From Uloborus plumipes (lineage: Eukaryota; Arthropoda; Arachnida; Araneae; Uloboridae), in assembly GCA_038373865.1 (NCBI GenBank), contig JAXGGA010002250.1, forward strand, positions 1 to 64,000: a stretch of 64,000 nucleotides of DNA. The letters run 5' to 3'. Positions 1-10,594 of the stretch are shown in pieces. Every line of letters starts with the position of its first letter. The stretch's first letter is position 1. Position numbers and translations under genes: made by a program. Below the pieces are notes generated by a model. The model ran no database searches. It had not been told where the DNA came from and saw only the letters and a list, made by a program, of their open reading frames with translations.

Positions 1-96
1 GCGAGAGTGGAAGGAGCCTTTGCCAGGCCGAGCGACGTTGCCTGGATTGCTGCCCGACGTCTACGCATGAGAGTTTCTAAGGCTTTCCGCAACTGA
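1..96 (+). pseudogene. possible C-terminal tail of a coding region, cut by the window edge
   Basis: Frame 1 is open from base 1 to a TGA at 94-96 and gives a basic 31-residue tail (it ends with ARRLRMRVSKAFRN). The stretch is clearly more GC-rich than the AT-rich DNA after it, which suggests coding origin. Frame 2 is also open over most of it, so the reading frame is not certain. It sits just left of the subterminal repeats of a hAT-like element end at 901, so it could be the end of that element's protein. That is inference; I do not recognise the family. Confidence 0.22.
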
Positions 97-179
97 ATAA
101 TATCGACTGAACCTGTGGTAGTTTGTTTTTCTATCTTATTGTCAGTCTGTCTCAAAAAATAATACGGTTGTTTTACAAA

Positions 180-901
180 AAATTATTCATCAAAAACCAA
201 AAACGCGTGAAAATAACTTATTTTAATTATTATTTTGGATAATTTTGGGGTTAATGCGCGACCGGAAGATATTAACTGACCAAAACAAAATCAAAACACA
301 ATGTTTTAAGACTATATTAGCAAACGTTACAAGTATTGCATTACGAAAACATCTAATTCAAAAAATTAAACAAAAAATCGCAAAAATGATGTTTTTTCAT
401 ATTTTGTCAAAGTTTAGGCCCTAGGCACGACCGGAAGATATTAATCGATTTCGATAATTTTTTTTCCTCCTTTTTATCCCTCTTTTTGTCTTCATAATTA
501 TAAACTTTTCCGCACGGAAAAATTATGAAAACATTTCATTAAAAATTTTTTTAAAAAAATCGCAAAAATTAAGTTTTTTTCATATTTTGTCAAATTTTAG
601 GCCTTATGCGCGATTGGAAGATATCAATGGATTTCAATAATTTTTTTTCCTTCTTTTTGTCTTCACAATTAGCTACTTTTCTGCACTATTACATTGCGAA
701 AACATCCAATTCAAAAATTTAAAAAAAAATCGCGAAAATGAAGTTTTTTCATTTTTTGTCAAACTTTAGGCCTTATGCGCGATCGGAAGATATCAACCGA
801 TTTCGAAATTTTTTTTTTCCTTCTCTTTGTCTTCGTAATTCGCAACTTTTCCACGCTATTACAAATTCGAAATAAAAAAAGTGTTTTTTCGGCCCACCCT
901 A
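180..901. repeat. subterminal ~170 bp tandem array, right end of a hAT-like element
   Basis: A unit containing GCGCGACCGGAAGATATT recurs at about 256, 425, 607 and 777, a spacing of about 170-180 bp. Each unit has a 'cgcaaaaatgaagttttttc' part and a 'tcaaactttaggcc' part. The array ends with TTTTTTCGGCCCACCCTA at 901. This is the same layout and nearly the same terminus as the right end of the complete element at 24979-30335 (subterminal tandem units, then TTTTTTCGACCCACCCTA). I read it as the right end of a related element whose left part lies outside the window. Confidence 0.55.
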
Positions 902-1764
902 CTATATATATATATATGAATAAAAGTTACATAAAATATACCGATAGCCAAGTTATGTCATCCGGAGGATGCAGTTGCGTAATTATTATAAACTCATCAG
1001 TCTGGAATAGACGATAACCGAATTAACGCAGATTTCATTTCAATGCAACTGAAAGTGATTTTATGACTTTTAGTTGTCTTAAAATCCAAGTTAAAATGAA
1101 TTATTAAAGATATATTCCTTATAAATAACATTCATAAAGGAGATACAACTTTTAAAACAGTACATGTAATGAGTATTAGCAGAGCACGTCACAATTTTTC
1201 ACGTGAAGCATCAATTGTTGTTTTTTGTTGTTTTTCATCTTATTTTAAACACACTTTTAATTAATATTGATTTAGACACAATTCCTGCACACTTGCAAAA
1301 TGATCCTTCAGTGGTAATACTATTATGTGCCTTCTAATACATCATGCCCTATACAACTTTTTTGATAGTCATCGGTACCATTAACATAGCAGTTGACCTC
1401 GACCATAAGGTCAAGTTCCATGTCAGTTGAATTTTAAAACTTTTCTTCAAGAGCAGTGAAAATAATTGCGTCATAACAAGCTGAAAATACGGATTAAAGA
1501 CTCATATTGATCAGTAAAGACAGTAACTTAAGGGAAGAGCTGGCATCGTCCTCTTCACACGATAAAATACTGAAAATCGTATGACTTCATTCAGTTTATT
1601 ATTAGTACAAAGTTCCAGTATGTTGGATAAATTACATTTTGAAACTTGTCAAAATAATTGTCACCTATAATTTTTAAGGTCACTGTGTCTTTTTCTCACT
1701 AGAGTTTACGGTCCTTGGCATATAAAGTGAAAATTAAATCATTGCTATTACGTGGTGCATTATA
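902..1764. other. AT-rich intergenic or intronic DNA
   Basis: A short (TA)n run at 903-917 follows the element end. No convincing coding sequence, RNA gene or repeat structure was seen in the rest. Confidence 0.5.
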
Positions 1765-2344
1765 CAGGGTTATTCTAAATGATGGACCCCTTTTTAAAAA
1801 TTCATATTTAGTAAAGTTTTCAACGAAAATTAACATTCTTTATATCAACGGAAAGAGGAGATTGGAAATTTTTTTTTCATATATAATCATAAATGTTCAA
1901 TGTGTCCACCACGTGCTGTACGGCAATGACTTCTTGTGACATAGGCGATCTTCCTCTGCTTTTCCTTTTACAAACACTACCAGTCTTTTGAAACTGCTTA
2001 AACCAACGACTTATGCTTTTTTTAGTTGGGGCTTTAAATCCAAATTTGGCACGAAATGCCCGCTGCACTAAAATTTGTGACGCAGTTTTTACAAACTAAA
2101 GAATGCAGAAAACCTTTTGGTCCACGGTCGCCATTTTCCTCAGCTGCGCCAGTAAATCAAATTATAATCTAATCCGGTGCAAACTCTACTGGTGCGCCCT
2201 CTTTTTGCAGCTTCTGGAAAAAATTTTGCACTAAAAAAAAATTGAAATTTCATCTTTCCATTGCAATAAAGATTGTTCATTTCGGATTTGTACTTTAATA
2301 ATTATGAATTTTTAAAAAGGGGTCCATCATTTAGAATAGCCCTG
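1765..2344 (-). mobile_element. internally deleted mariner/IS630-type element with TIRs and TA TSD
   Basis: The termini are inverted repeats of about 40 bp: CAGGGTTATTCTAAATGATG at the left and its near-complement at the right (ending ATTTAGAATAGCCCTG). Both ends are flanked by TA (1763-1764 and 2345-2346), the target duplication of the Tc1/mariner superfamily. At 580 bp it is far shorter than a complete element. It keeps only the N-terminal helix-turn-helix region on the minus strand and has no DDE catalytic part, so it is a non-autonomous deletion derivative. Confidence 0.82.
1877..2068 (-). pseudogene. N-terminal HTH fragment of a mariner-like transposase
   Basis: The reading starts MQRAFRAKFGFKAPTKKSI and continues with SRWFKQFQKTGSV and KRKSRGRS. 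This is the pattern of the DUF4817/helix-turn-helix N terminus found in many arthropod mariner-type transposases (established knowledge of the family). It ends after about 63 residues, before any catalytic domain. It lies inside the TIR-bounded element 1765-2344 and shows which family gave rise to that element. Confidence 0.65.
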
Positions 2345-2401
2345 TACTTTCCTGATTTATTTTTAATCTAATATCTTTAAACGAGCAATTCTCGTATATA
2401 T

Positions 2402-3334
2402 GGGTGATTCTCTGTAAACTGGTAATTGGCTGTCCAGACTGAGTATTTTAAAAATAATAAAGTGTAATAAAGTAATTATCGCTCTTAATACAAGTAAAGC
2501 ATTAATACTTTGTGGCCCAATTGTATTTGGAGTGATAATAATTTAATATTTTTTTCTAGAAATTGTATCTAAACACGAAAAACACAGCCCCCTGGCTGTC
2601 CCAATCCCATAGTGTAACTGTTAAAGATAGTATTTCAAAAAGCATACTACATAAATTTGACAAGTTTTTTCTAAAAATAGAATAATGAAGCTATATTTTT
2701 CTTAGGAAATAAGGTATAATTGCGTATTTCTAAAACTTAAAATTGTCTTGTAAATTCTGTCCGGAGTTTTTTCAAACAGTCCCCTGCAACAAATTCAAAG
2801 CTGTAATACGAAAAATCTCTAACTTTTGCAAATTCTTTTTGGCATGAAGTTTAAAGTAATCAGTGTGAATTTTCCGAAATCACCGAGAACGGTGTTGAAA
2901 CGCTACTTAGCTTAGTTTGAGAGCCACATTTGTGATGAAAATATGCATCAGGGTCGTTTCGAAAACAGTCCTCTGGGAAGTGATTTTATTAATGTTAATT
3001 AATTTAATTATAAAACATGTTAGTTATTATGTCGACGATTTGTGCCTACATTTATAGGTAGTCTCGTAACTAATTATGTTCCAATAGTTTTGCAGATATT
3101 ACGCGAGCAAAAACACAGTCACCTGGCGCAGTCCCCTGCCTAGTTATACTAGGCGGGAGACTTACCCCCTATCGTGATTTATCAGAAAAACACAAACTTC
3201 AATTGGCCCTCTTTCAAACCAAAGTAATAGATTCCTTTTTTGAGCAATAATATTATAATTATACGAACATTTCAAAAAACCGTGGCCGCGGACAGATTTT
3301 GTGTGAAAAATGACGAGTTTACAGAGAATCGCCC
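2402..3334. mobile_element. non-autonomous TIR element, copy 1 (933 bp)
   Basis: It begins GGGTGATTCTCTGTAAACT and ends AGTTTACAGAGAATCGCCC, an inverted repeat of about 19 bp, and lies in ATATAT-rich flanks. No coding region was found. Inside are several copies of a CAGTCCCCTG or CAGTCACCTG motif. The next 936 bp repeat the whole element. Confidence 0.75.
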
Positions 3335-3346
3335 ATATATATATAT

Positions 3347-4282
3347 GGGCGATTCTCTGTAAACTGGTAATTGGCTGTCCAGACTGAGTATTTTAAAAAT
3401 AATAAAGTGTAATAAAGTAATTATAGCTCTTAATACAAGTAAAGCATTACTACTTTGTGGCCCAATCGTATTTGGAGTGATAACAATTTTTTTTTTCTAG
3501 AAATTATCTAAGCGCTAAAAACACAGTCTCCTGGCTGTCCCAATCCCATAGTTTAACTGTTAAAGATAGTATTTCAAAAACCTATTAACACTAGATAAAT
3601 TTGGCGACTAATATCTAAAAATAGAATAATGAAGCTATATTTTTCTTATGAAATTAGGTATAATTACGTATTTCTAAAACCTAAAATTGTCTTGTAAATT
3701 CTGTCCGGAGTTTTTTCAAACAGTCCCCTGCAACAAATTCAAAGCTGTAATACGAAAAATCTCTAACTTTTGCAAATTCTTTTTGGCATGAAGTTTAAAG
3801 TAATCAGTGTGAATTTTCCGAAATCGCCGAGAACGGTGTTAAAACGCTACTTTGCTTTGTTTGAGAGCCACATTTGTGATGAAAGTATGCATCAGGGTCG
3901 TTGCGAAAACAGTCCTCTGGGAAGTGATTTTATTACTGTCAATTAATTTAATTATAAAACATATTAGTTATAATGTCCACGATTTGTGCCTAAATTTATA
4001 GATTGTCTCGTAACTAATTATGTTCCAATAGTTTTTCAGATATTACGCAACAAAGAGCAAAAACACAGTCACCTGGCACAGTCCCCTGCCTAGTTATACT
4101 AGGCGGGGGACTTACCCCCTATCGTGATTTTTCAGAAAAACACAAACTTCAATTGGCCCACTTTCAAACCAAAGTAATAGATTCATTTCCTGAGCAATAG
4201 TATTATAATTATAGGAACATTTCAAAAAACCGTGCCCGGACAGATTTCGTGTGAAAAATGACGAGTTTACAGAGAATCGCCC
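3347..4282. mobile_element. non-autonomous TIR element, copy 2 (936 bp)
   Basis: A second, very similar copy in the same orientation as 2402-3334, with the same GGGCGATTCTCTGTAAACT and AGTTTACAGAGAATCGCCC ends. Only 12 bp of ATATAT separate the two copies, so facing termini form an extra palindrome at the junction. Differences are scattered substitutions plus small indels. Either two insertions fell into the same AT run or one copy duplicated in tandem. Confidence 0.75.
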
Positions 4283-4507
4283 ATATATCGGATCTCGAAA
4301 ACGGCTCTAACGATTTTAATAAAATTTTGTATTTAGATATAGTTTTGGTTTCTGAGTTCATCTAAATCGCTGTTTTTTCTGTAAAAACGCGATTTTTTAC
4401 AAAAAAAGTTTTTTGTGCCTTCATTAACAGTTTGAGAAGCTTTCTTTCGCCATTTTCTTTATGATTACTTTCATTGTTACTGTTTCACAGCAACCACGGT
4501 CATTATA
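4283..4507 (-). repeat. older interspersed repeat, part 1 (interrupted)
   Basis: Together with 5781-5880 this forms one older repeat, split by the element 4508-5780. Its reverse complement matches the continuous copy near 35155-35360: shared stretches include gtaatcataaagaaaa and the gtggttgct junction region. It contains the phrase ggatctcgaaaacggctcta. No protein was recognised. Confidence 0.65.
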
Positions 4508-5780
4508 GGGTCACCCGGGGCAATTCCTGGTCAGCAAGTTTCTGGGGTATTTCCTGGTCACAGTCCTTTTTATGTCTTAATAATCTTTCAGCAAAATGAA
4601 AAAAATCACAGAGGTACTCTGAACTATCTTCATTGCAATTCACTACTTAATTATGAGTTGACTGTGTATTTAGTTTAAAAAAAAATCTTTTTAAAATCGC
4701 TTGTTAAATTTCGTAAAACAAGATTGGCCTTAGTTTTGATACATTTGTACAAAGATCGTGATCAAACTCAAACTTCTGAATATTTTTCTTTTTCGTTTTT
4801 TTGGTTGAATTAGGTACCATGTCAGTTACTGAAAAATAGTTTTGGATTTACCATTATTGTTTTGAATAACTTGCAGGAAGGCTCCAAATAATGCCCCTGG
4901 CTACTGGGGTAATTCTTGGTCAGTGGGGTAATTCCTGGTCAGTCCTTTTTTTAATATTTATGGATTATTATTTCACCTATTATTGACATATGTTATTGAT
5001 TTAAACTATATGTAACTCTGTGAGCCTTAACTGCAAAGTTAACTGTAACCGCAATGTAACATTCTTATCTGTTAATGATAAGTATACAATATACTGAATT
5101 TTTCTTTGATAAATTTCATCCAATTATTTTATAAGTTTTAATAATTATTCTTAATTATACTAAGAAAAATGCTTAATTGTAACTGCATTGTACTATTCAC
5201 TTAACTGTTCACCTTAACCTGTTCATAACAGACAGAAGCATGTGCTCAGTGTGTATGGTGCATGTGCACCATATTTTTTATGGACCTATTTATTTGGTAG
5301 GTGAAGATTCATTCACAACAGATATAAAAGCTGTAGCTATTGCATACAAAGTGTATAAAAAAGTATTTTGGCTAAGTTTTATTAAGTAAAGCTATTGTGT
5401 TGAAAACAATTGCATTCTTCCTTAAAAAAACTAAATACAGTGTTTAATTAGCTATATATATAAATAAATTCTTTATCTAATTAGTTTAATAACTTGTATT
5501 AATAATGTGCTTACAAAATGTATGCATTTTCATCAATCATTTGAGTGACCAATAATTGCCCCGTAAGGGGCCAGGAATTACCCCATCTCTGGGGTAATTC
5601 CTGGTCACTAATTAACGACAATTACTCAAGTTCATTATGTATTGTTGATAGCATGAATATTTTATTTGATGGACATCCCAATGTGCTTCCTCCATACCAA
5701 AATTTGTAACTCTAACTTAGATAGATTTTGTGATAATTGGATGTTAATGCTTTTTGACCAGGAATTACCCCAGGTGACCC
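4508..5780. mobile_element. 1.27 kb TIR element with TA TSD
   Basis: It begins GGGTCACCCGGGGCAATTCC and ends GGAATTACCCCAGGTGACCC, flanked by TA on both sides (4506-4507 and 5781-5782). The motif GGGGTAATTCCTGGTCA recurs inside in both orientations: near 4545, twice at 4905-4945, and as an inverted pair at 5550-5612. The uninterrupted host repeat at about 35.27 kb supports insertion at this TA. No transposase was seen, so it is a non-autonomous Tc1/mariner-type element by its TSD. Confidence 0.75.
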
Positions 5781-5880
5781 TAACAATGGATTTCATATTT
5801 AATCACATCAGCGTAAATTTAACTTTTTATATTTGGCAAACGATTTTTGGCAACGTTAGAATTGTTAGAGATCGAACAAA
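5781..5880 (-). repeat. older interspersed repeat, part 2 (interrupted)
   Basis: Reverse complement of about 35160-35270, including ttacgctgatgtgattaaat and tgaaatccattgtta. Joined to 4283-4507 it reconstitutes the repeat that the 1.27 kb element split. Confidence 0.65.
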
Positions 5881-6140
5881 TTAAGGTCGATAAAAGCTAT
5901 TGATACCTGTAGCCTATTGATCATAACCTCAATGGATATCCATAGAAGCCCTATAGCCATCAATAGAAATTTGGTCAGTAGGAAAGCATTAAAATGGATA
6001 TCAATAGAAGTTTTATAGATATCGATAGAAATCTGGTCAGTAGGATACTGATCCCAATGGATATCACTTAAAACTTTAATTGACATCAATAAATATCCAA
6101 TAGGTTATACTAATTCCTATTGATATCTGTAGAAATGAAA
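5881..6140. repeat. short repeats of an ATGGATATCAATAGA motif
   Basis: The motif family 'atggatatc(c/a)atagaa' occurs at least four times, together with two copies of 'atagaaatctggtcagtagga'. The same ATGGATATCAATAGA word is used inside the foldback element 10941-11369, so this may be a decayed relative. I could not define ends. Confidence 0.4.
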
Positions 6141-6214
6141 TCATTAAGTTTAAACTTAAGTAGTAAGTCTCGGTAAAATTAGTGAGCTAGGAAAGTTATT
6201 AATAATAATAATTA

Positions 6215-6774
6215 AATAATAACAAGTTTAAAAAACTATAACCCGACTAGACAAAAAAAGCACTGAAAGGTAAGAAACAAGGTAGGTGCTATTTAATATC
6301 ATGGTCTTATTAAATAAAACAAGACGTTTGATATCTTAGCTATACCTGTTTATTTAGTTCTACGATTTGAACCCTCTGCAAGTTCCACATTAACAACATA
6401 ATTCAATTCAACTGCTGTAGTCGTGCGTTGTCAACTACAGAAAGCAAGCATTTAAACTTGATACACAAGCAAACATATTAGTTTGATCTATATATACACA
6501 AGAATGGTAAATTAGGTTATAATGTTATTCTATCAAATTGTTTTTCTATAGTTTCTGTAACGCACGACTACAGCATTTGAATTGAATTATGTTGTTAATG
6601 TGGAACTTGCAGAGGGTTCAAGTCGTAGAACTAAATAAACAGGTATAGCTAAGCTATCAAACGTCTTGTTTTATTTAATAAGACGATGATATTAAATAGC
6701 ACCTACCTTGTTTCTTACCTTTCAGTGCTTTTTTTGTCTAGTCGGGTTATAGTTTTTTAAACTTGTTATTATTT
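6215..6774. repeat. long near-perfect inverted repeat (2 x ~215 bp, ~130 bp loop)
   Basis: Left arm 6215-6429 and right arm 6560-6774 are reverse complements with only a few mismatches that I could find. The outer ends read aataataacaagtttaaaaa and its complement; the inner ends contain tgctgtagtcgtgcgtt. A further partial copy of the end (tagtcgggttacaggttttt) follows at 6796-6816. No coding region was seen. It may be a foldback transposon; transcription would give a long hairpin RNA. Confidence 0.8.
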
Positions 6775-6917
6775 CTTACTTTTTAGAGCTTTTTTGTAGT
6801 CGGGTTACAGGTTTTTAAAACTTTTTTATTTAACTCCATTGTATATTAGCAAATGAATATCCATTACAAAATTAAATGTACATAACAAAAAAGTATGAAA
6901 CGTTATTTGGGTAATTT

Positions 6918-7116
6918 TTATTGAGCAGTGTCAAAATTTCTCAGCCTTTCCAATTCCATCAAAGACGCTGAATCATGAGGGTTGCTTAAAAGTTTTCGTG
7001 GGTGCAGATCGCTTATAAATAAACCCTCCAATGTCCTTACCCTACTTAATGCGACGTAAACTTGGCCCTTTGCAAAATTATCTTCCAACGTCAATTACTG
7101 CCTCATTCAAAGTGCT
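6918..7116 (-). pseudogene. C-terminal fragment of a PIF1-like helicase
   Basis: Minus-strand translation gives STLNEAVIDVGR, then after a frame change FAKGQVYVALSRVRTLEGLF and ISDLHPRKLLSNPHDSASL, ending at a TAA at 6920-6918. The GQVYVALSRVR block is the conserved helicase motif VI region of PIF1/RecD-like helicases, as in Helitron Rep-Hel proteins and stand-alone PIF1. Upstream of STLNEAV the expected Walker and other motifs are replaced by repeat DNA shared with 7584 onward. This is a truncated, frame-broken relic, probably from a Helitron or a PIF1 gene copy. Confidence 0.7.
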
Positions 7117-7420
7117 AACTAATTTCATGCTAAAATCTAGGCCAGCCTTGATTGCGACTTTTGTTCGAACTAAAACACACTTAGATACGAAAATATCGGT
7201 TAAAATCGGTGCTTGTCTAGGAATAATCGATTTTTCCTCTTGTTAAATTCTAGTAAAAAGTAGTCTATGACACTCAAGACTCGAAAACGAATCGATTGGC
7301 ACCTCATTCATCAAAATCGAATGAATAGTTTAGGAGCTACGGTGGAACATCCTTAACCACAAACATAGCCAGATTGCTAAAAACATAACATTTCCTTTAG
7401 GCTTTGCCGTAGTAGGGTAA
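7117..7420. repeat. ~300 bp direct repeat, copy 1
   Basis: Matches 7584-7883 over nearly its full length, from ctaatttcatgctaaaatct through aatcgattggcacctcattc to ggctttgccgtagtagggta. It directly abuts the PIF1 fragment. The element type is unknown. Confidence 0.65.
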
Positions 7421-7583
7421 TGAAACTTTTGACTATTTAAATACAAATTTTCACGTCACAAGAATCAAGTGTTGTCAAAACAAAAACCTTGAAATTCAAG
7501 TTTAACTGGAAAAATGCATGTGCAAAATAATGAATTGAAGCAAATATTTAATAACTATCTTCTATATATATATATATTGCTTT

Positions 7584-7883
7584 GAACTAATTTCATGCTA
7601 AAATCTAGGTAAGCCTTTCACTGGAAATTCATTGTTGAACACACTTAGCTCCGAAAATATCGGTAAAAATCGGTGCTTGTCTAGGAATAATCGATTTTTC
7701 CTCTTGTTAAATTCTAATAAAAAGTAGCCTATGACACTCGAGACTCGAAAACGAATCGATTGGCACCTCATTCATCAAAATCGAATGAATAGTTTAGGAG
7801 CTACGGTGGAACATCCTTAACCACAAACATAGCCAGACTGATAAAAACATAACCCTTCCTTTAGGCTTTGCCGTAGTTGGGTA
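7584..7883. repeat. ~300 bp direct repeat, copy 2
   Basis: Second copy of 7117-7420, same orientation, separated by about 163 bp that include a (TA)n run at 7564-7577. It differs by substitutions and a short length change near its start. Confidence 0.65.
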
Positions 7884-8249
7884 AAAAAGCAGATGATTTT
7901 AAAATTTGTAAATAAAGATAACTATAATTTTAAAATAATAAACTTCGACTGAAATTTTAACTGATAAAATTTCTGACTTTTTAAAATCTGATATTACAGA
8001 TTCATAGATTATGCTAGTCATTTTTTTTCCTTTATGTTTGAAAAAAATCAATAGTTTTCTTTCAAATCATCACAGACATATGGTTCAACCATTCATTTCA
8101 AAGATATTTTTCAAAAAAGATAATTAAAGAAAAACACATTTTTATTCTTTAAACTGGATACAAAAAAAAATTGGCCTCTTCATGTGTAAATTGTACATTG
8201 TGCGCATTGTGAAAAATGGAGCATTTGAAGTTCATAAATAAGTTTGTCT
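7884..8249. other. AT-rich DNA without recognised features
   Basis: Nothing coding or structured was seen between the direct repeat and the TTAA-flanked MITE. Confidence 0.5.
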
Positions 8250-8253
8250 TTAA

Positions 8254-8473
8254 CCCTTCACTGCACGATTTTTTATATTTTCATGAAAAAAGTCATATGT
8301 TACCTTTTAATAACTCTGAGTTCAGGAAAAATGAAGATAAACATCACACTAAACTGTTATAGCAATGTTCCAGAAGGGGCGTAAAACTCAGTTTAACTGC
8401 ATTTAAAAAGTCATTGGAATATATGAGGGTTTATTTGGTTTGTGCCAGATCTGGCACACCGTGCAGTGAAGGG
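8254..8473. mobile_element. piggyBac-like MITE (220 bp), TTAA flanks
   Basis: The ends are CCCTTCACTGCACG and CGTGCAGTGAAGGG, a 14 bp inverted repeat, flanked on both sides by TTAA (8250-8253 and 8474-8477). A TTAA target duplication with CCC-starting termini is the hallmark of piggyBac-type elements (established knowledge). No coding capacity, so it is non-autonomous. Confidence 0.78.
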
Positions 8474-8481
8474 TTAATCTA

Positions 8482-10594
8482 ACCAGGAAAGTACTCGACT
8501 TAAGTAATAATGAAAAAAGTTAAAAATGGTACCATTCGAAAGAGCAAACTGAAACATGTTTTTGACTCCAAGATCAAGTGCCCTCGTCCCCTCGTTTTCG
8601 ATATAAGGGGTCTTAAAGTCGGCCGAAAAGTAGCCAAATTTGAAGACTTGGCAAGAAATTGAAGCTACCTCCCGATTCTCCCTACCGCTGCTTGCTTGTC
8701 ATCGCATCGTTTCCATGTTTGGTCATTTGCAAAGAAAGTAAAAGATGTTTTACGTTAATCCTTTACTTGTATGAGCTGAAATAAAGAATGCTGGTCAAGA
8801 CTATGATGTGGAAAGAGAGTGTTTTATCCAGAGGAGCGAAAACATTACAAAGAAGTTAAAGTTTTATCTTTTTACGCATGATAACAATACATTTTAAAAT
8901 TTTAGTTATTTTAAGTTTTTTTACTGAACTAAGTTATATGTGATTAATTATTATACGTTAAAATATATTGCACGTGTTTCTTAATGAATAATTCAGGATA
9001 ATTAAATAAATAAGTATGAAGAGCAGCTAATATGAGCTCATGTACAAAAAATGAAATAAATAGTCTTTGAGGTAGAAATTAAATTGTCATGGATTATGAT
9101 ATCAGTTCTTATTTCAAAAAAAAATCGATACAAGAAGTTTCACTATCTGCTCACTCTTAGCAAAAATATTTATTTTTTAAATTGAAATCGAGAAAAAATA
9201 AATAGAAATTTTAAAAAGAAAACGAATAGTAAATGTCAATAGCTGCAAAATTATATCCATGTCGGAAATTACATCAAGGGTAGAGGGAAATAGTTATTTT
9301 CATTCTTAAAATATACTAATAGAGTCGACATTCATTGTAAAAACCACTGCTGTTCAAACAGAATTGGTCACTGTAGCGAAAGTCTCTGTAACGTAAATGT
9401 AAAACATATTGCATGTTAATTTCGTACTGTTTAACAACATTAGTATAACTTTTACTAGTTCTGCTTTATGTTCAACGGGTAGGAAAAAACTAACAAAATT
9501 GTAAATCAATACAAGTTTTAGCTTACTTTTCTGAAAAAGTAGAAATTGGTGAAAAAATAATGAAAGAAGGAGTGATGCATTGAAAAAAAAACCGTTCAAA
9601 ACAATTGAGTCGAAAAAGCACAACTTAATGAAAATAACTAAATACACAGAGAAATTTAAAATAGGAAAGTTGGGTTTTGAGCTGCGGAAACTGTGTACCT
9701 GTCAGTCTATCTATTGGTCAGTTCTGCCCCCCCCCCTCCCGCAATAGCTTTTGAGTGCATAGTCTGATTCGATTTTTTTTTTTTTTGATCGGAACATCTC
9801 AGCGAGGACAGCACACTCCCAAATTCGACTTTTTGATTTTAATAATATTTCATTCGATATATTTTTCCCTATACTCTCTCATAACTTTTGAGGGAATAAG
9901 TCCGATTCAATCAAACATTTTTTTTTTCGAAATATCACAGAGAAAACACCTCATTCCTATTTGATTTTTTTATTTGAACAAATTTTCAGTAAATTTGGAC
10001 CAGTTCAAAAAAAAAAAACTCCCCCTTTCCACCCCGAGAAAAAATTTATATTTGCATTTTTTACAATTAAAAAATCTAATATCACCCCCCTTCCCATTCA
10101 TACTACAGAATAGCACGTACACTTAAAAAAAAAAAATAATAATAATAAAAAAAAACAGGACGCTCCGTTGTCACCTCCTGGGCCCCTTAAACAAGGGACG
10201 TGCTTTCATCGCAAATAATAAGATAAAATTTAATTTTGATGTTGTTTAAACTTGTTTTTTCTCTTTAAAAAGCTTTCTACTTTTCACGACACAGGCTTTA
10301 TAGTAGCTTTTTGCTTAACAGCCGTCTTTCACAAGCTTTGCAGATGACCAAAAATGGGAATCAAGTTTCTCGTTAGACGCTAATAGCGAATTCGCGCCGC
10401 AGCTTCCCGATTTAATTATAATCGCTAAAATTGGCGATTTTTCAAAAAAAATCAGCTGACTTTAGGACCTTATATTTCGATAACGGGGGCGCGAGGGCAA
10501 AAACGCATGCGTCCAGAAACATGTTTTACAATGCTCTTTCGATTGGTACTCATTAAAAAAAAATTCATTATTCCATGATCGCGTACTTTCCTGG
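8482..10594. mobile_element. possible 2.1 kb TIR element, diverged arms
   Basis: The left arm from 8482 (ACCAGGAAAGTACTCGA, then ccattcgaaagagc, aaacatgtttt, tcgttttcgatata) matches the reverse complement of the right arm ending at 10594 (ACCAGGAAAGTACGCGA, ccaatcgaaagagc, aaacatgttt, cgttatcgaaatata) over roughly 150 bp, with many differences. The interior holds only short AT-rich open frames that I do not support as genes. It starts right beside the TTAA MITE. No clear TSD, so the call is tentative. Confidence 0.5.
9690..10010. repeat. short array of 'ataacttttgagtg..tccgattc' units
   Basis: Two to three imperfect units share the words 'taacttttgag', 'gtccgattcaatcaaac' and 'ctcattccta' with the clean ~146 bp array at 51125-51905. 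It is a decayed relative, with homopolymer C, T and A runs. Confidence 0.5.

Noticed and set aside
775..1017. 80-codon frame crossing the element end at 901
   Set aside because: It runs through a tandem array and a TA microsatellite; there is no protein-like content.
7117..7883. Pair of ~300 bp direct repeats considered as LTRs of a small retroelement
   Set aside because: The 163 bp between them has no primer-binding or polypurine site, and no TG..CA ends are seen.
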